Assembly (NCBI GenBank): GCA_002081555.1
Contig: MZNV01001672.1
Span: 1-45,967, forward strand
Reading direction: 5' to 3'
DNA from: Protostelium mycophagum
Taxonomy: Eukaryota > Evosea > Variosea > Protosteliida > Protosteliaceae
Length of the DNA: 45,967 nt
Shown here: positions 10,901 through 22,600 of the stretch, one piece after another
Layout of the letters: each line of letters begins with the position of its first letter
Position numbering within the stretch: the stretch's first letter is position 1
Position numbers and translations under genes: made by a program
Notes under the pieces: generated by a model
The model's input: the letters and a program-made list of their open reading frames with translations, nothing else
The model's database searches: none
Told to the model about the DNA's origin: nothing

Positions 10901-13900
10901 TGCCCACCAGCTGTACGTGAGGTTGGCTGTCAGTCAGACTGTCCATCATCAGAAAAAGAGTGTTTGAAAACAGGGAGGGGGTGGGGTCACGCGGCGTGGG
11001 GGAGGGGGGAGTTGTAGATGCCATCTCATCGATGATATTATCTGTCAATCTCCAAAGCAAACTGAACCTGACATATTTTAGACTTTATTTTCCGAAATAC
11101 CCGCCAGAAAAAATCTCAAAAATTCCAAATTTTTTCGGAAAAAATCACATCTTTTCGGGAAAAATATTTTTCGGAGGAAAAAGTCACTTTTTTTCGAAAA
11201 ATAAAAAATAAAATATTTTTGCTAATAAAAATAATTACTTGTTGTATGCCTCTATACGGTGATTCACATTCTGGTTAATGTGGGTTTCCTCGGCAACGAT
11301 TTGTGTGATTATTTCTTCTCCAATAATCATCTGGAGCTTTACAAATAATTCCGATACCTGTCAGAATTCTATGAGTTTTATTGTTTTGAAACGGTTTCAT
11401 CCGTTTGAAACGAATTTCATCTGTTTGAAACGTGAAATGATATGTCAATAATAGAATTCGAAAAATGAATAGCAAAATTTACATTGATATGCACAGATGT
11501 GTGTTCTATTGATAGCATATTCCACATATTCATTACGCAACCTATTTATTATTATTTTTATTTTAGACAAAATAAATTTCCAAGTTTTATTTTGAAATGT
11601 GAAATTTCTGCGAAATTTCGCGGATTTTACCTCTCAGCATTTGGCTCTCGTTTGTGATGTAGTTTGATATTTTCATTCTATTGAGACTCCGGTTTGCTTT
11701 TTGGGTATTTACCTTCACATTGGGATGCAACAATTCCAAGAACGTCCCGAATGCTATACATGATATCTCATCATGATGTCGCACCTTTCAACCATCAAAT
11801 TTGAACAAAATCGTGTTGAGATATCGCGAAAATAATCACGAGATATCTTTTAAAATCTTGGATTATTTCCTGAATTTCATAAGACGCGGTAGTAACCGCA
11901 AGAAATGCGGTTACTACCGCGTGATATCGGGTCAATTCAGAAATATTCACCTGACATAAAGTGTATAAGGAGGATAGCCACTCTGGTGTATCAATTTGAT
12001 TTTTGAACTGCAGTTCCTCAAACCTAAAATGAGTGTGGTATCTGCCAGCTTGAGTTTTTGTTTCGAAAAATATTTATATTAATATTCTTTTCTCCCATAA
12101 TTTATTTTGAATATTTACGAGTTTTTATTCTGCTCGAAAATATTTCGCGTGGTAGTGAAATAACAACGAAAATAGTTTAAAATATTTTTAAAAATCTTGA
12201 CCTGACCAACAGATGTGTCGCCTTCTTCATCAATTCTGTGATATCTTTTCCTGTGTTGGTATTTTCTGCATGACATGAATTGTGATATCTCAAAATAAGC
12301 TGCATCTACAACGATACGAGGTATATCCATTCAAATAAAAACTCACCTGAGGACGTGTAATGCCGCACAAAGTTGATGAAGAATTGATCGTGCATAGTAA
12401 CACATGCTTTCTCGTCGTAAATCCTGTCGCCTGTAGGTTTTAATCACCATTCCGTCTTGTTTTTCTCAGCAATTATGGGATTTCGGGTATAGGCAATAGT
12501 GAGTGGGCAGTGATAGCACCTCTTAATGTTACATGCAGTAGGATGCAGTACGAGCTCATTACTACTGCAGTACATAGAGCCGCCACCTAACATTTCTGCA
12601 TCCAAAAATTCCAGAAAAATTTTGGACAGAAAAGTTTAAATATTTCAAATAAAAATATTTCAAAAAAGTTTAAATATTTCAAAAAACAAAATATTTCAAA
12701 AAGTTTAAATATTTCAAAAAATAAAATATTTCAAGAAAATTTTACCTTTTACGTCCATTGCATGAATGGACTCTTCGATATCAATATTCATACTCTCCAT
12801 CAACTTGACACACAACGACAATAAAAATGATATCTCAACCGTATTCTATCATGATCAGCCACGACATCATGAAGTTTCCTCGTGATATCACATCCTTCAC
12901 CACAATCACACGTCGAGATGTCATGAAAACTGACCTGAAGAGGTGTGTTGAGTACGAGGTGGTCTAATAAACCTAGTAAAGAGGGCAGATAGATCATTTG
13001 TACTTGTGGATCTCCTAATGAAAGGATATCCAATATGACGTCAAGCCATTCCAGACCTGAGTCTTTCTGCTCGTTTTTGTTGGGCTCTGATTGGCCTGGA
13101 GATTTTATTCAAATTTAATTGACATTTTTCAATTTTAAAATTAAAATTTAATTTTCGACAATTTTATGGATTTTTGGAATTTGGTGGATTTTTATTCAAA
13201 TTTAATGACATTATTAACAGAATTTTTTAATTCAAAAAAATCAAAATCAAATTCTTTTACGACTTAACTTTAATTGACCTATTCAAAAATAATAATTGAT
13301 TGAAGTGAATTGTAATCAGACTTACTCATCTTATTGATTCGGTAGTTTGAGATGTTTGTGGTGTGCGTTAATATGAAAGACCAGAGTGTATGAAGCTCTA
13401 ATTGGTCCAATAAAAGTCCAACCGATTTGGACACCTGCACCATTTTATTTTTTATGAAAAGGGGATTCTTTGCTTCTGCGTCTACAACGGTGCGCGAGGG
13501 TCGCAAGAATATAAAAATATAAAATTGATTTGCAGCGAGTGCTGTATTTGAGGATAAGGGTCTATAAATAGAACAATCAGACTCTAAATATATCACGTTG
13601 CGGATAAAAAATTTAATATCTCCGGTATCACCCGCGGTAAAGAAATTAATCGAAAAGATATGCCGGTCATGATATCATACAAGACACTCACCTTTATCGT
13701 TATGACATCTCTTCTTCCCAATAGCCCGATGACATCTATCAGTATGTCATCTACAACGACAGACCCGAGATGTCTCTTGTCTAAAAGCGTAGACACAATG
13801 TTGCAGACTGTCAGAGCAGAAGGCTGTACATGTCAGCATCTGTCAGATTTGACATCCCACATCATTTCGTTCTCTTAATGCACTGTAATTCCACAATTAC

Positions 13901-15838
13901 ATTTATATTACCGATTATTATTTTTGTTGCGAAGAATATTCGCTCTCATATGCAGTCACAAAAAATACTTTTATAAAATTGAATAATAATTCAAACATTT
14001 AAATTCATTTTATAAACATCTAAATTAAATTAAATACTATGTACCTCATCATTTGCGTTGATAAACAACCTTCTCACTGCTTGTACAGTGATATCTTTGG
14101 AGTTGTAGATGAAATATTGCTCCTCGTTATTCTCTTCTCCTCCCAACAGCCACGCGAATAATCTTTTTCATTTAATTTTTTTGAAGAAAATAAAATTTAA
14201 ATATTATTTTCATTTTTTTAGGAAAATATATCTTAAATATTATTTTCATTTTCATGTTTTAATTCTATTTTTGTGTGGAAATCGTGACAAAACTTCACTT
14301 GAATTTCGAATTTTGTGATGAAAAAACACAATAAATCCACCTTCTATTCAGAGACATGTCCCTCCTATGCAACACACACAACGCCTTCATCAATATCTCC
14401 ACCTTATGGTCTTCCGAATAAATTTCCGAATCCAAAGGCACCAACACGTGCATTAGCTCCAAGGTACTCCTCTGGACCATCACGTTGTTATCCATCAGGC
14501 ATGACTTTATGCACCTCAAGACTAAGATGTCTTTACTAGGCATGACCTGTGCTATTTTTAGAACAAGTTGGAATTCAGGGGTGTCACTTGATATTTCTCC
14601 TTTGTTCGGCTGTTTGTTATGATATCTCAAAATAAGGCAGAAATTGTAATTTGAGATATCTCAACAATTTTTCACCACAACATTTTTTTGAAATCTTCAA
14701 GTTGAAATATTTTTCCAAAAATTCAAGATTTTACCGTCTCAACGTCGTCAGGTCTTATCTTGTTTGGGATAGCAAATGATATGTACGTAAGTGCTGGTAT
14801 TTTACATTGATCACTGAACAGTATAGTCCCCCAAAGGCATCTATAAAACATACTGTTCCCGCAGAGAGCTCTTCTAACGGTCAATATTTGAATTTTAAAT
14901 TCTTTGAACGGAGGGAAATACGAGAAGATGTCACAAAAAGCAAAAATCGTTTCTGAATTATTTTCTCAGAAAGAAATCAGAAAAATCACTGAAAATTCTG
15001 TGAAAATTCTGTCAACAATCTGACCTGATGTGGTCCAGTACAGTTCTGACACGTGGAAATATCTCATTAGTCTCATCCTCTAGACCCGGCAGCACCGACA
15101 TCAACAGTCCAGGGAGTGCAGGTACGATGTCACTTCCTAAAGGTAAATAATACTGCTCGATAAGGTCTAATACTCGAGGCTGTGATGACGTCATCTCGTG
15201 CGCGTAATCATGAGAATGGGAAGAATGATTGATTGAGAATTCGAAATTCAAATCATGAAAATGAGCGGGAGGAAATAGAATATAAAATGAGCTGTTCAAT
15301 ACGACTGTAATAAGAAGATAGACGTGCAAAAGCTTTTTAATGTGATGGATCGCTGTCTCTGCCCAAAGGAAAAAACGAATTGATGACAAGGCAGAACATA
15401 AAATCACCTTTACGAGCGTCGCAGCGAATTGGAATAGTGGGAATATACCAGCCGAATAGATGGGTAGATCAAGTGCGAGTGCCTGTCTCAATTTCTGAAA
15501 TATGATTTCATAGACTTCGATGCACTTCAAGTGTACACCACTGGGCAGTGCAGGGTTAAGACATTGTGCGAGGCGCTTTCCTAAGAGTATCTTGTGTGGT
15601 ATGATGTTGGGATATTCCGGTTTGCTTAAGACCTTTTCGTGTGATCAGACACATAATGACACATGAAAAGTACTTTGGCAAGACGTTGAAGACATTTGAT
15701 CAGGTCCGCCCATTCAGTCGCTCTGTCAAATTGATCAAGAGAACTCTGAACTGTATGATCTCAGTATCGAAGGTGGTGACATGAAGCACCTTCTTCTGCA
15801 TAATAAGTGTATTTAGGAGGAAGCTCTTCGCTTATCAT
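4909..15838 (-). CDS. DOP1: DOP1/Dopey family protein
   Basis: Very large multi-exon gene, roughly 30 exons with many short introns. Dopey proteins act with MON2 in endosome-to-Golgi traffic as peripheral membrane scaffolds. The N-terminal Dopey domain is unmistakable: exons 15838-15790, 15750-15674, 15632-15408 and 15179-15025 give EWADLIKCLQRLAK, KRLAQCLNPALPSGVH, KCIEVYEIIF, EQYYLPLG and VLPGLEDE. Exon 14546-14341 gives LHRRDMSLNRR and exon 14162-14045 gives AWLLGGEEN. Helical HEAT-like exons follow (for example about 13830-13690, 13095-12940, 11050-10815, 9330-9090, 8240-7950, 7790-7500). The conserved C-terminus is visible as RFTPNNIRSIWPSIITEM (about 5770-5700), FLDQMSLSPSEDFNL (5526-5455) and NWMFLSD (about 5340-5145), ending ...EPVPAN. 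I chose the start at ATG 15838 because it directly precedes the conserved block. Exon edges in the middle were not all resolved. Confidence 0.9.
5517..5604 (+). repeat. 88-bp dispersed repeat, copy 1 (DOP1 intron/exon edge)
   Basis: This 88-base segment matches 20249-20336 (opposite strand) with about three mismatches and no gap. It contains ATCTACAAC at 5557-5565. In DOP1 it covers the 3' end of an intron including the AATAG acceptor, and runs about 10 bases into the following exon. Confidence 0.85.
6135..6149. repeat. Short perfect hairpin TGCGGC-TCT-GCCGCA
   Basis: A six-base-pair perfect stem with a three-base loop lies in a probable DOP1 intron, close to a GTGAGT donor on the minus strand. 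It belongs to the intronic hairpin family also seen at 10131, 10199, 19473, 20226, 22531, 26764 and 41608. Confidence 0.75.
6937..7032. repeat. Simple repeat, (AAATC)n-like
   Basis: About 95 bases of AAATC and AAAAATC units with length variation, at the end of a DOP1 intron on the minus strand. On that strand it reads as a T-rich GATTT repeat and may serve as the pyrimidine-rich tract before the acceptor. Confidence 0.85.
7396..7492. repeat. Long AT-rich inverted repeat (cruciform-like)
   Basis: The arms begin and end with TACCATCAAATAT and ATATTTGATGGTA and enclose TATATC-type repeats. The arms are about 30-40 bases, nearly fully complementary, with a small loop near 7440-7450. It lies in a DOP1 intron. 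Replication slippage or an AT-rich foldback element could explain it. Confidence 0.8.
10131..10216. repeat. Two short perfect hairpins in one DOP1 intron
   Basis: TGCGGC-ACA-GCCGCA lies at 10131-10145 and GTTGTGGC-TTT-GCCACAAC at about 10199-10216. Both have perfect stems and three-base loops of the same design as the other intronic hairpins. Two copies in one intron suggests spread of a small element rather than chance. Confidence 0.75.
11885..11921. repeat. Perfect 16-bp stem-loop in a DOP1 intron
   Basis: The arm CGCGGTAGTAACCGCA is followed by the loop AGAAA and the exact reverse complement of the arm. It is GC-rich against a very AT-rich intron. The CGGTA/TACCG core recurs in palindromes at 659, 22661, 25901 and 40577. 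Confidence 0.85.
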
Positions 15839-15938
15839 ATGCACCTCTTGATCAACAATGTTGCAATTTTTGTTGACTCTTTACAACTCGCCACAATGAC
15901 GGGCTGCTCATATCAGGGACGATATCCAACCACAAACA
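15839..15938. promoter_or_regulatory. 100-bp bidirectional spacer, DOP1 / NDUFA8
   Basis: The divergent start codons of DOP1 and NDUFA8 are only 100 bases apart, so core promoters and 5' leaders of both must lie here or overlap the coding starts. I see no TATA box. TTGATCAA lies near the DOP1 side, and an in-spacer ATG at about 15896 is out of context for NDUFA8. Confidence 0.5.
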
Positions 15939-16372
15939 ATGACTCTGAGCAGCTTATTCTCTAACTTCACCGCTGCCACAGTAGCAACTGCCGATATAGA
16001 CAAGAGATTCCCTATCGAGAAGGAGTTCAGCACCACCCTTTTGGCTTCTTCTGAATACATCCAAAAGCCATGCGATAAGGCCAACAGAGAGTACTTGTGG
16101 TGCAGAATGCATAACGATGACCCCGCCAAATGTATATCTGAGGGTGTTTCCACGATCCAGTGCGCAGACGAAGTGTGAGTCGACCGGATTAAAGAATGGT
16201 AGATGTCTTAAGGTCCAACAGATTGAGTGGTTTGAAGAGCAAATGTGGAGTGGATCTTCACAACTTCGCCACCTGCCTCAACCTGAAATCTTACCGTATC
16301 AAGGAGTGCAGATTAGAACAAAGAGATCTGAGGAGATGTCAGTTACGCGAGTTTAACGAAACTGATGAGTGA
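15939..16372 (+). CDS. NDUFA8: Complex I accessory subunit NDUFA8 (four CX9C motifs)
   Basis: Two exons, 15939-16174 and 16222-16372, encode 128 residues. The protein carries four exact CX9C motifs: C45/C55, C65/C75, C87/C97 and C108/C118. This double twin-CX9C arrangement is the hallmark of NDUFA8, an intermembrane-space subunit of respiratory complex I imported by the MIA40 relay. The CDKANREYLWCRM and DPAKCISEG segments match the family's CDKxNxEFxxCR and DPRRCLxEG. The acceptor at 16221 keeps the usual 11-residue spacing between motif pairs; an upstream AG would add three residues but would make an unusually short 36-nt intron. It shares a 100-bp spacer with DOP1. Confidence 0.9.
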
Positions 16373-16671
16373 TTATACAGAACGACATTTATCGCGATCT
16401 TCTTATCACCGTATTATCATTTTTAATGCTTCTCACCACTAGCCAAAAAATCTGGTTTCAAAGGAACATTTCTTCTCTCAGACATCTGCGGCCTATCATC
16501 CGATATCATCATAACAAGCACCTGGTCATAGAAGGAAAGGAAATGTCGCGATCTGGCGATATGATCTGAGGTTTGTCGGAGTGTCATTATGTCTCTGGTG
16601 CCTGTAATTTTTACAAACATCGAGCTCTCCATCTTGTAGAAAGCTTCTCAAAATATTTCAGACGTTTATTT
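16373..16671. other. Convergent spacer, NDUFA8 / metalloprotease
   Basis: A minus-strand open frame (16632-16423, about 69 codons) is present but matches nothing I know. It could be a further 3' exon of the metalloprotease or simply 3' UTR. No other feature is visible. Confidence 0.35.
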
Positions 16672-19600
16672 TCACAAATCAGAGTAGTCCTCTTCTTTGT
16701 GTTTCTGTACTGCTGCCATCTCGTTATTATCTACATCAACTTCCTCATCGTCATCGTAATCATCTGCAAAGACTTCCCTTCCATCCTCCACCTCATCGAA
16801 GACCAGCAGTCCTCTCATTTCTTCTCCGTCGACTCTGTTTCGATCGAATCTGTAACGTTGTCATCCTCTATACATCTCATGGACATCACATGATCAAAAT
16901 GAGATCTCATTTTCAACAGATTTTACAATGAAAAATAAATTATGAATTGAAAAAACTTGGAAATTAAATTCGACAAAAAAATAATTACTTGGGGAAGATG
17001 CTACTTCTAGGCTTAGGTTGACTGTTTCCACTGGCTCCTCCATCTGTGGGGGTCTGTTTGTAATGTTGGCCTCAGAAAATGTACTATTATTCCCCTTTCT
17101 CCTCACCGTTAGTCTGTCTACAAGCTTGTAGATGCCGAAAAGCAGAAGCCCGAAGCCGGCCAGGCACAGACACGCGATCAACATGAATAGGAAGAGTTGT
17201 TTGTACATGGCGGAGGTTGTAGATGAGACCAGGGTGTTACCCACTACATAGGCGGGGGAGGAGACCCCTCGACGATCTACAACGGTGATGGAGTAGGTGT
17301 AGTTTGTGTCTGCGGAAAGGTTGTGTGTGTCTGTGAAATTCATCGTGTTTGACTTTCCGATCAGGTTTCCATCTCTGTACACCATGTACCTGAGAAATCT
17401 CAGAGGAAATTCGACAGTGAGTTGTAGATGACGGACACTTACGTGCAGGGGCAGCAACACATCCAGGGTTTATTGCAACCGACCCACTGAACCAAGTTCG
17501 CAGAGGATTGCATTTGGAATCCCCAGATTGGGACAATCGGCTTCGACCACACCCTGAAAAAATTTAATAAAAACTATTTTTATCATATTAAAAGAATGTT
17601 TTTTCAAATTGGAAATAATTTCAATTCAAATTTAAAATATAAAATATTCAGACTCACGCTATTGGGGCTGGGGGTGTTGGGCAGGTTGTAGATAGGCCTC
17701 CCGACCGATCCCCGCCCGCATGGTTATTTTGTGCCTGATCGTACACGTAGAAATTGAGCGGAAAATTCTGCCCCACGGGGAGGTTCGGCCTCGTGGTGAT
17801 CGTGATGAGCGTTGTAGATGAGGTGTTGGGGGACAAAATGGTGTTGTCGGAGGGGGCGGTGGCAGACCACCCCTTCGATCCCGCCACAAACTGTTGTAGA
17901 TGAGTGATGACGTCACAACACAACACGAAAATATTCCCAAAAATATCGCATGTATGACATCACGACGCATGTCGTTTCTTTAACAGGATATCATATAAAG
18001 ATATCTCACCTGATAGTAGAAAGTGGAGTTGGGACAGAGTGGACCAAGATCATTGTTGAAGACACTGACATTATAGACAACCGTCTGCGGGATGCCACCA
18101 CTGACGGTCTGTGTAGAGGCGTACTCCTCGCTGTTGATCACCTTAACGGTGGGAGGGATCTGTACACACCCTGACACGTGTCATTTTGGTATCTACAACG
18201 ATGTAAAGCTTCACCTGGAGGCACGAAGAGAATCTGCTGAAAATTCGCGGAATAGTTGAACAACGGATTTGTTCCGGTCAAGTTGTAGCTCAGAGTAAAA
18301 TTCACTGAAATTTCTCAGTCTCAAAGAATCGATCCGGCTCAAAATTTCAATCCGGCTCAAACGATCGTGCTCACCCGTCTGATTCACCAGAATGGGGGCC
18401 ACATTGACTGGCACGTTGTAGTCGGCCGAACCCTGCGGTTGTAGAGTGAACCCGATGGGGAAGGACTTGACCAGGTTCCCATAATTGGAAAATAAAGAAA
18501 CACTGAATATAGTGGATGCCTTGGAGCCTGTCCACGGCAGCGCGAAACCACAAGCGACAGAGTCATTGTTCTTTACGTTGATTTTAAACTGTGACTGTCT
18601 GCCGGCGAAAAGTGTGAGGCTGGGTTGGTACACCTATTTACGGTCATTTTTGGGGATCTACAAACGACTAGAATGGGGTGATGTCTTGATGAGATGTCTT
18701 ACCGTCACGATGGGTTGTGATCGGATGCAATAATCTATATTGATTACAAATGGTACTGCCGCCTTTTGTGAAGGCACGGCGGCGTCCCAAACGGTCACCT
18801 GAGCATGTCATGACGTGTCATGTGATGAAATTTCACGAAAATTTCGTGGAGAACTCACTACTCCGGAGATATTCGGAGCTTGGAAACTGCTAGAAACAAC
18901 CAAGCTGACGCTTATCTTGGTCTCATTTGAAGGATACAAAAAGACCAGGTCGTTCTGTGATATCATGAGTGATCTGTCAAGATGTCATGATGTGACATAA
19001 GATGTCATACCGGGGTCATGGTCCAGTTCCAAGACACACCCGGGGGCAGATCTATTTTTACTACCCAATTGCTGGCGGCACAAGCCCAGTTGTCACCGTT
19101 TGCAATCTTGACGGTAGTACTGATCAGATTACCTATGACGTTTAATGACGTCATCACATGTCATCTATTTGTTGGTTGATATTGTAAAGTGTCTATAACC
19201 TTTTTCGCGGCTTTGCCGGTGTTTAGTATGCTCACAAATACTCACAAATGACAACCTATCTTTTGATAATCTTTGTGAGATAAAAATTTATCTAAAAAAA
19301 TTCACCTATCAAATTTGGCTCCCAGATGTCAGGCTTCCAGAATTCTACGAGTGGACTGTTTCTCTGGCATAACACTTGAGAGAGTTGTAGATTGATCGTT
19401 TTACTCCAACTGGCTCTGTGATGACGTCATCGTTTACTCTTTCGGTGTGTTGGAAATTTGCCAGAAATTTTTTGCCGCAAAGCGGCAGGAAAATTTTTTA
19501 TTATTTAATTTTCCAAGTTACCTCGCAGACATCAGATCGTCACGCAGTGTCAATTGTACCGTTGTAGATTGGTCCAATTGATTGAGCAGTGCCCCCTTGA

Positions 19601-22600
19601 TGACGTAGATCACCCCCGTCTGGCCAGGCTGGAGTCTCAAAGAATTGGGCACCATAGACAAGTTGTTATCGTCTGAAGCAGTTAGAGAGAAGGAGGTTTG
19701 TGGGCAATTTGTAGTGTCGGGGTTTGTAATTTGTAATTGTATAGAGGCTGCCTCCTTCGCTTTAAGTTGGAAAGTGTCAGCGGACGCCACTACAATGGGG
19801 GGAAGCTGTAGTGTGTCAGAAAATTCTCTGAAGATTCGAGAAAAATTCTTGAAATTTTTTGATAAGTTTCTCGGAAGATTTTTCTGATATATCGAAATGG
19901 TTTGTAGACTGCGATTGTAGATTGATGACGTCATCACTCACCACTCCACAGAGATGTCCTGTCGACAGGGACCAGAGCGTTTGTGTCGACAATGAGGCGT
20001 CGACACTCTTGACGATGATGCTGAAATTATACGCTCCGTTGGCGGAATTCGGCAGAGTGATTTGTACACTCCCCGTGTAGTTCTTTCCGGCATCAAGTGT
20101 CATTCTACAACGCTGTAAATAAGTGAAATCAAAAGGCGGGAACTGAACAAAATCTTTGATTGCTGGAATAAACCGCAAAGTCGCGGTAATAATATTATTG
20201 TTGAATTATGTTTGTTATGTCCTTTGCGGCTTTGCCGCGATGATCACAAAAATTCCATCCGATTTTGAGGATTTCGAGATTTACATCGTTGTAGATAAGA
20301 ACATTCTCGGAACCTTCTCGGAATAGATACAAGGATTCATCGAGAGTGAAAGTGTACAAAAATATTGGAGAATCACTTTGCCGCCAAAAGACATATCGTA
20401 AAAAATCTCGGAGATATCTCACTTGGTGTCTTGGAATGTGGCTGACCACGTGGACGGGATAGTTGCGAGGAATACATAGGTAGCCGGGGGGCACCCTTTT
20501 GTTCCGACATCTTGTAACATAAAACTGCCTCGTTGTAAATGGACTATTTATTCTGAAAATAAGCTCGAATTTTTTGTGCCTCTACAACGCGTAAAGATGT
20601 TTTTGAGAGTAACATTGCTTTGAAAATCATATTATTTGAGTTTTTTCACAATGTGATAGTGTTGTCTTTACAATAAAAGAAGACCTTCAGTTCTGCTGCC
20701 GAAAGCAATCTATTTTTAGCACATACAAACACTTTATCCAAGTCATAAAATCTCAAAATACAAATAAAATTTTATAATGAAGAAAAATCACCTGAATTGT
20801 ACACTTTGCCCGGGTAATACAACGGGGTTTAATGTCTGCGTGGCTATGATCGGAGAATTTCTCTGGCATTTATCCGATATTGATACGGAAGCCGAAAATT
20901 CGAGAGAACTTTCTCCATCGTTCTGTTGGTTTGTTCCAAGAATAGAAATGTTGACCGGAGAAACTCCGGAGAAATTAGGGGGTGGCTGGATGTGCACAAA
21001 TATTTGTGCCTCCTGATTCGCAGAAAGGGAGATGTATGGCACACTAAATGTGACCTGAAATTTCAATGAATTTTCAGCAAAAATAAACGAGAATCTTACC
21101 TGCCAGTTGGATGGCGCGTTGTAGACGAAAGAGTAATTCGTGGAATAACATAAGGGTGTGTCGACATTCTTTACATCCATCACGATGTCGACACCTGTAT
21201 TGTCCCCGAGCAGTGTGGCGACTATGTACATCAATCCGTTGATGACGTCACATAAATCACAAAAATGAAAAATCACTTGTGGTGGGGTCGACTGCGATTT
21301 GAGCACCAGATTGTAGGACTTGGCGGATTCTAAAAATAGAAGGGCCGTGGACACATCCCAGGGACACCCTTACGTCCATATAATCACCGATGTAGAGTGA
21401 CTCGAAAGATATTCTAGAGGCGATATCCACGTAGTATTGTCCCGGCTGAGGTATTTTTAGCGCATCTACAACGCCAAAATGGATCATCATGGTCATTAAA
21501 AGCTGCAAGAACCGTTCGCAAAAAACTAAAATTCGTGATTACAAACCAAAATTATTCTTCTGATCTGTCAATCTACAACGAGATCTACAATTGAAAATGG
21601 TCTTCCGAAAAAGATATTTTTGCACAAAAACCAACTACAACTCCACCAGGATTTTTCTCATACAGAAATACTCACGAATATATTGTGCAGCATATAGGAC
21701 AGCCCGTCGCCCTTCCAGTTGTGAATTAGAGTGCTGTTCACGAAAGGATTCATTATGGTCATATATGACACGTAATAGTACAACCCGGTATCCTGAAAAA
21801 AAGTCAGGAGGGGGTGGAATCGAACCCGGAACCTCACGTCAACAAACACCCTCACACCAAGGGGATATTTTGGATTGGGGTCGTCTAACGAAGATATTCT
21901 GTGTACGCCGTTCATGGAACTGTCAGTGAAGCGTAATATGTCATAGTTGTCATGGTACCAGCCGACCTGAGACTTTGAGACTTGGGTATGATATTTCTCG
22001 TACCTGATCACGCTTCACGGCGTTAAAGTGTGTACGAAGTGTGTCGCTCCACGGGGCATTCCCCTTTTCCATTTATTAATTTTAATTATTAAAAAATATA
22101 ATTAAATTTAAATTACCATATATGAAGTTCTGTCCATATATTCCGATATGTTATTCTACAACTCTCAGAAAATTCCAAAAAAATTCCAAGAATTCTCTCA
22201 CCGTCTCGTTGTAGTTTGACGCGGCGTGGGACATCCCCACGGTGTGTCCGAGCTCATGAGCGAAGACTTCGGGCCTGTCACAAGTATTGACCCACGCTAA
22301 GCAGGGTCCGTTACACCACGGACCCACAATAGCAAGTCCCTGCCAACCGCACATTTTAGACGTCACCGCGGGAATCACAAAGAGGTGGAAGTCGTAGTGG
22401 TGGAGTGTGATTCCTGGGGAGTGAGCTCATCTACAACTCGGAGAAAAAACGGATATTGGGAAGAAAAAAGGCGGGAAATTTTTGGGGCGTTGTAGATGAG
22501 TGAGTGTGGTAGCAAGAGTGTGAATAGTAGTGCGGCTCTACCGCAGTATTCACGTCTATAGCGGAATATTTTTATTGTATGTACAAAAAAATGCGCTTTT

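Noticed and set aside
16423-16632. Minus-strand open frame of 69 codons after NDUFA8
   Set aside because: No recognised homology and no clear splice partner. It may be 3' UTR of the protease gene; too weak to call.
21793-21837. tRNA-like B box (GGTTCGATTCC on the minus strand) followed by a T run
   Set aside because: It lies in a 45-nt intron of the metalloprotease (GAC|GTGAGG to TTTCAG|GAT). The T run is the polypyrimidine tract, and no acceptor, D or anticodon stem can be formed.
17216-22497. Clustered GTTGTAGAT resembling the 3' end of some Cas12a direct repeats
   Set aside because: Spacing is irregular, orientation is mixed, no full-length repeat exists and the setting is an intron-rich eukaryotic gene; not a CRISPR array.
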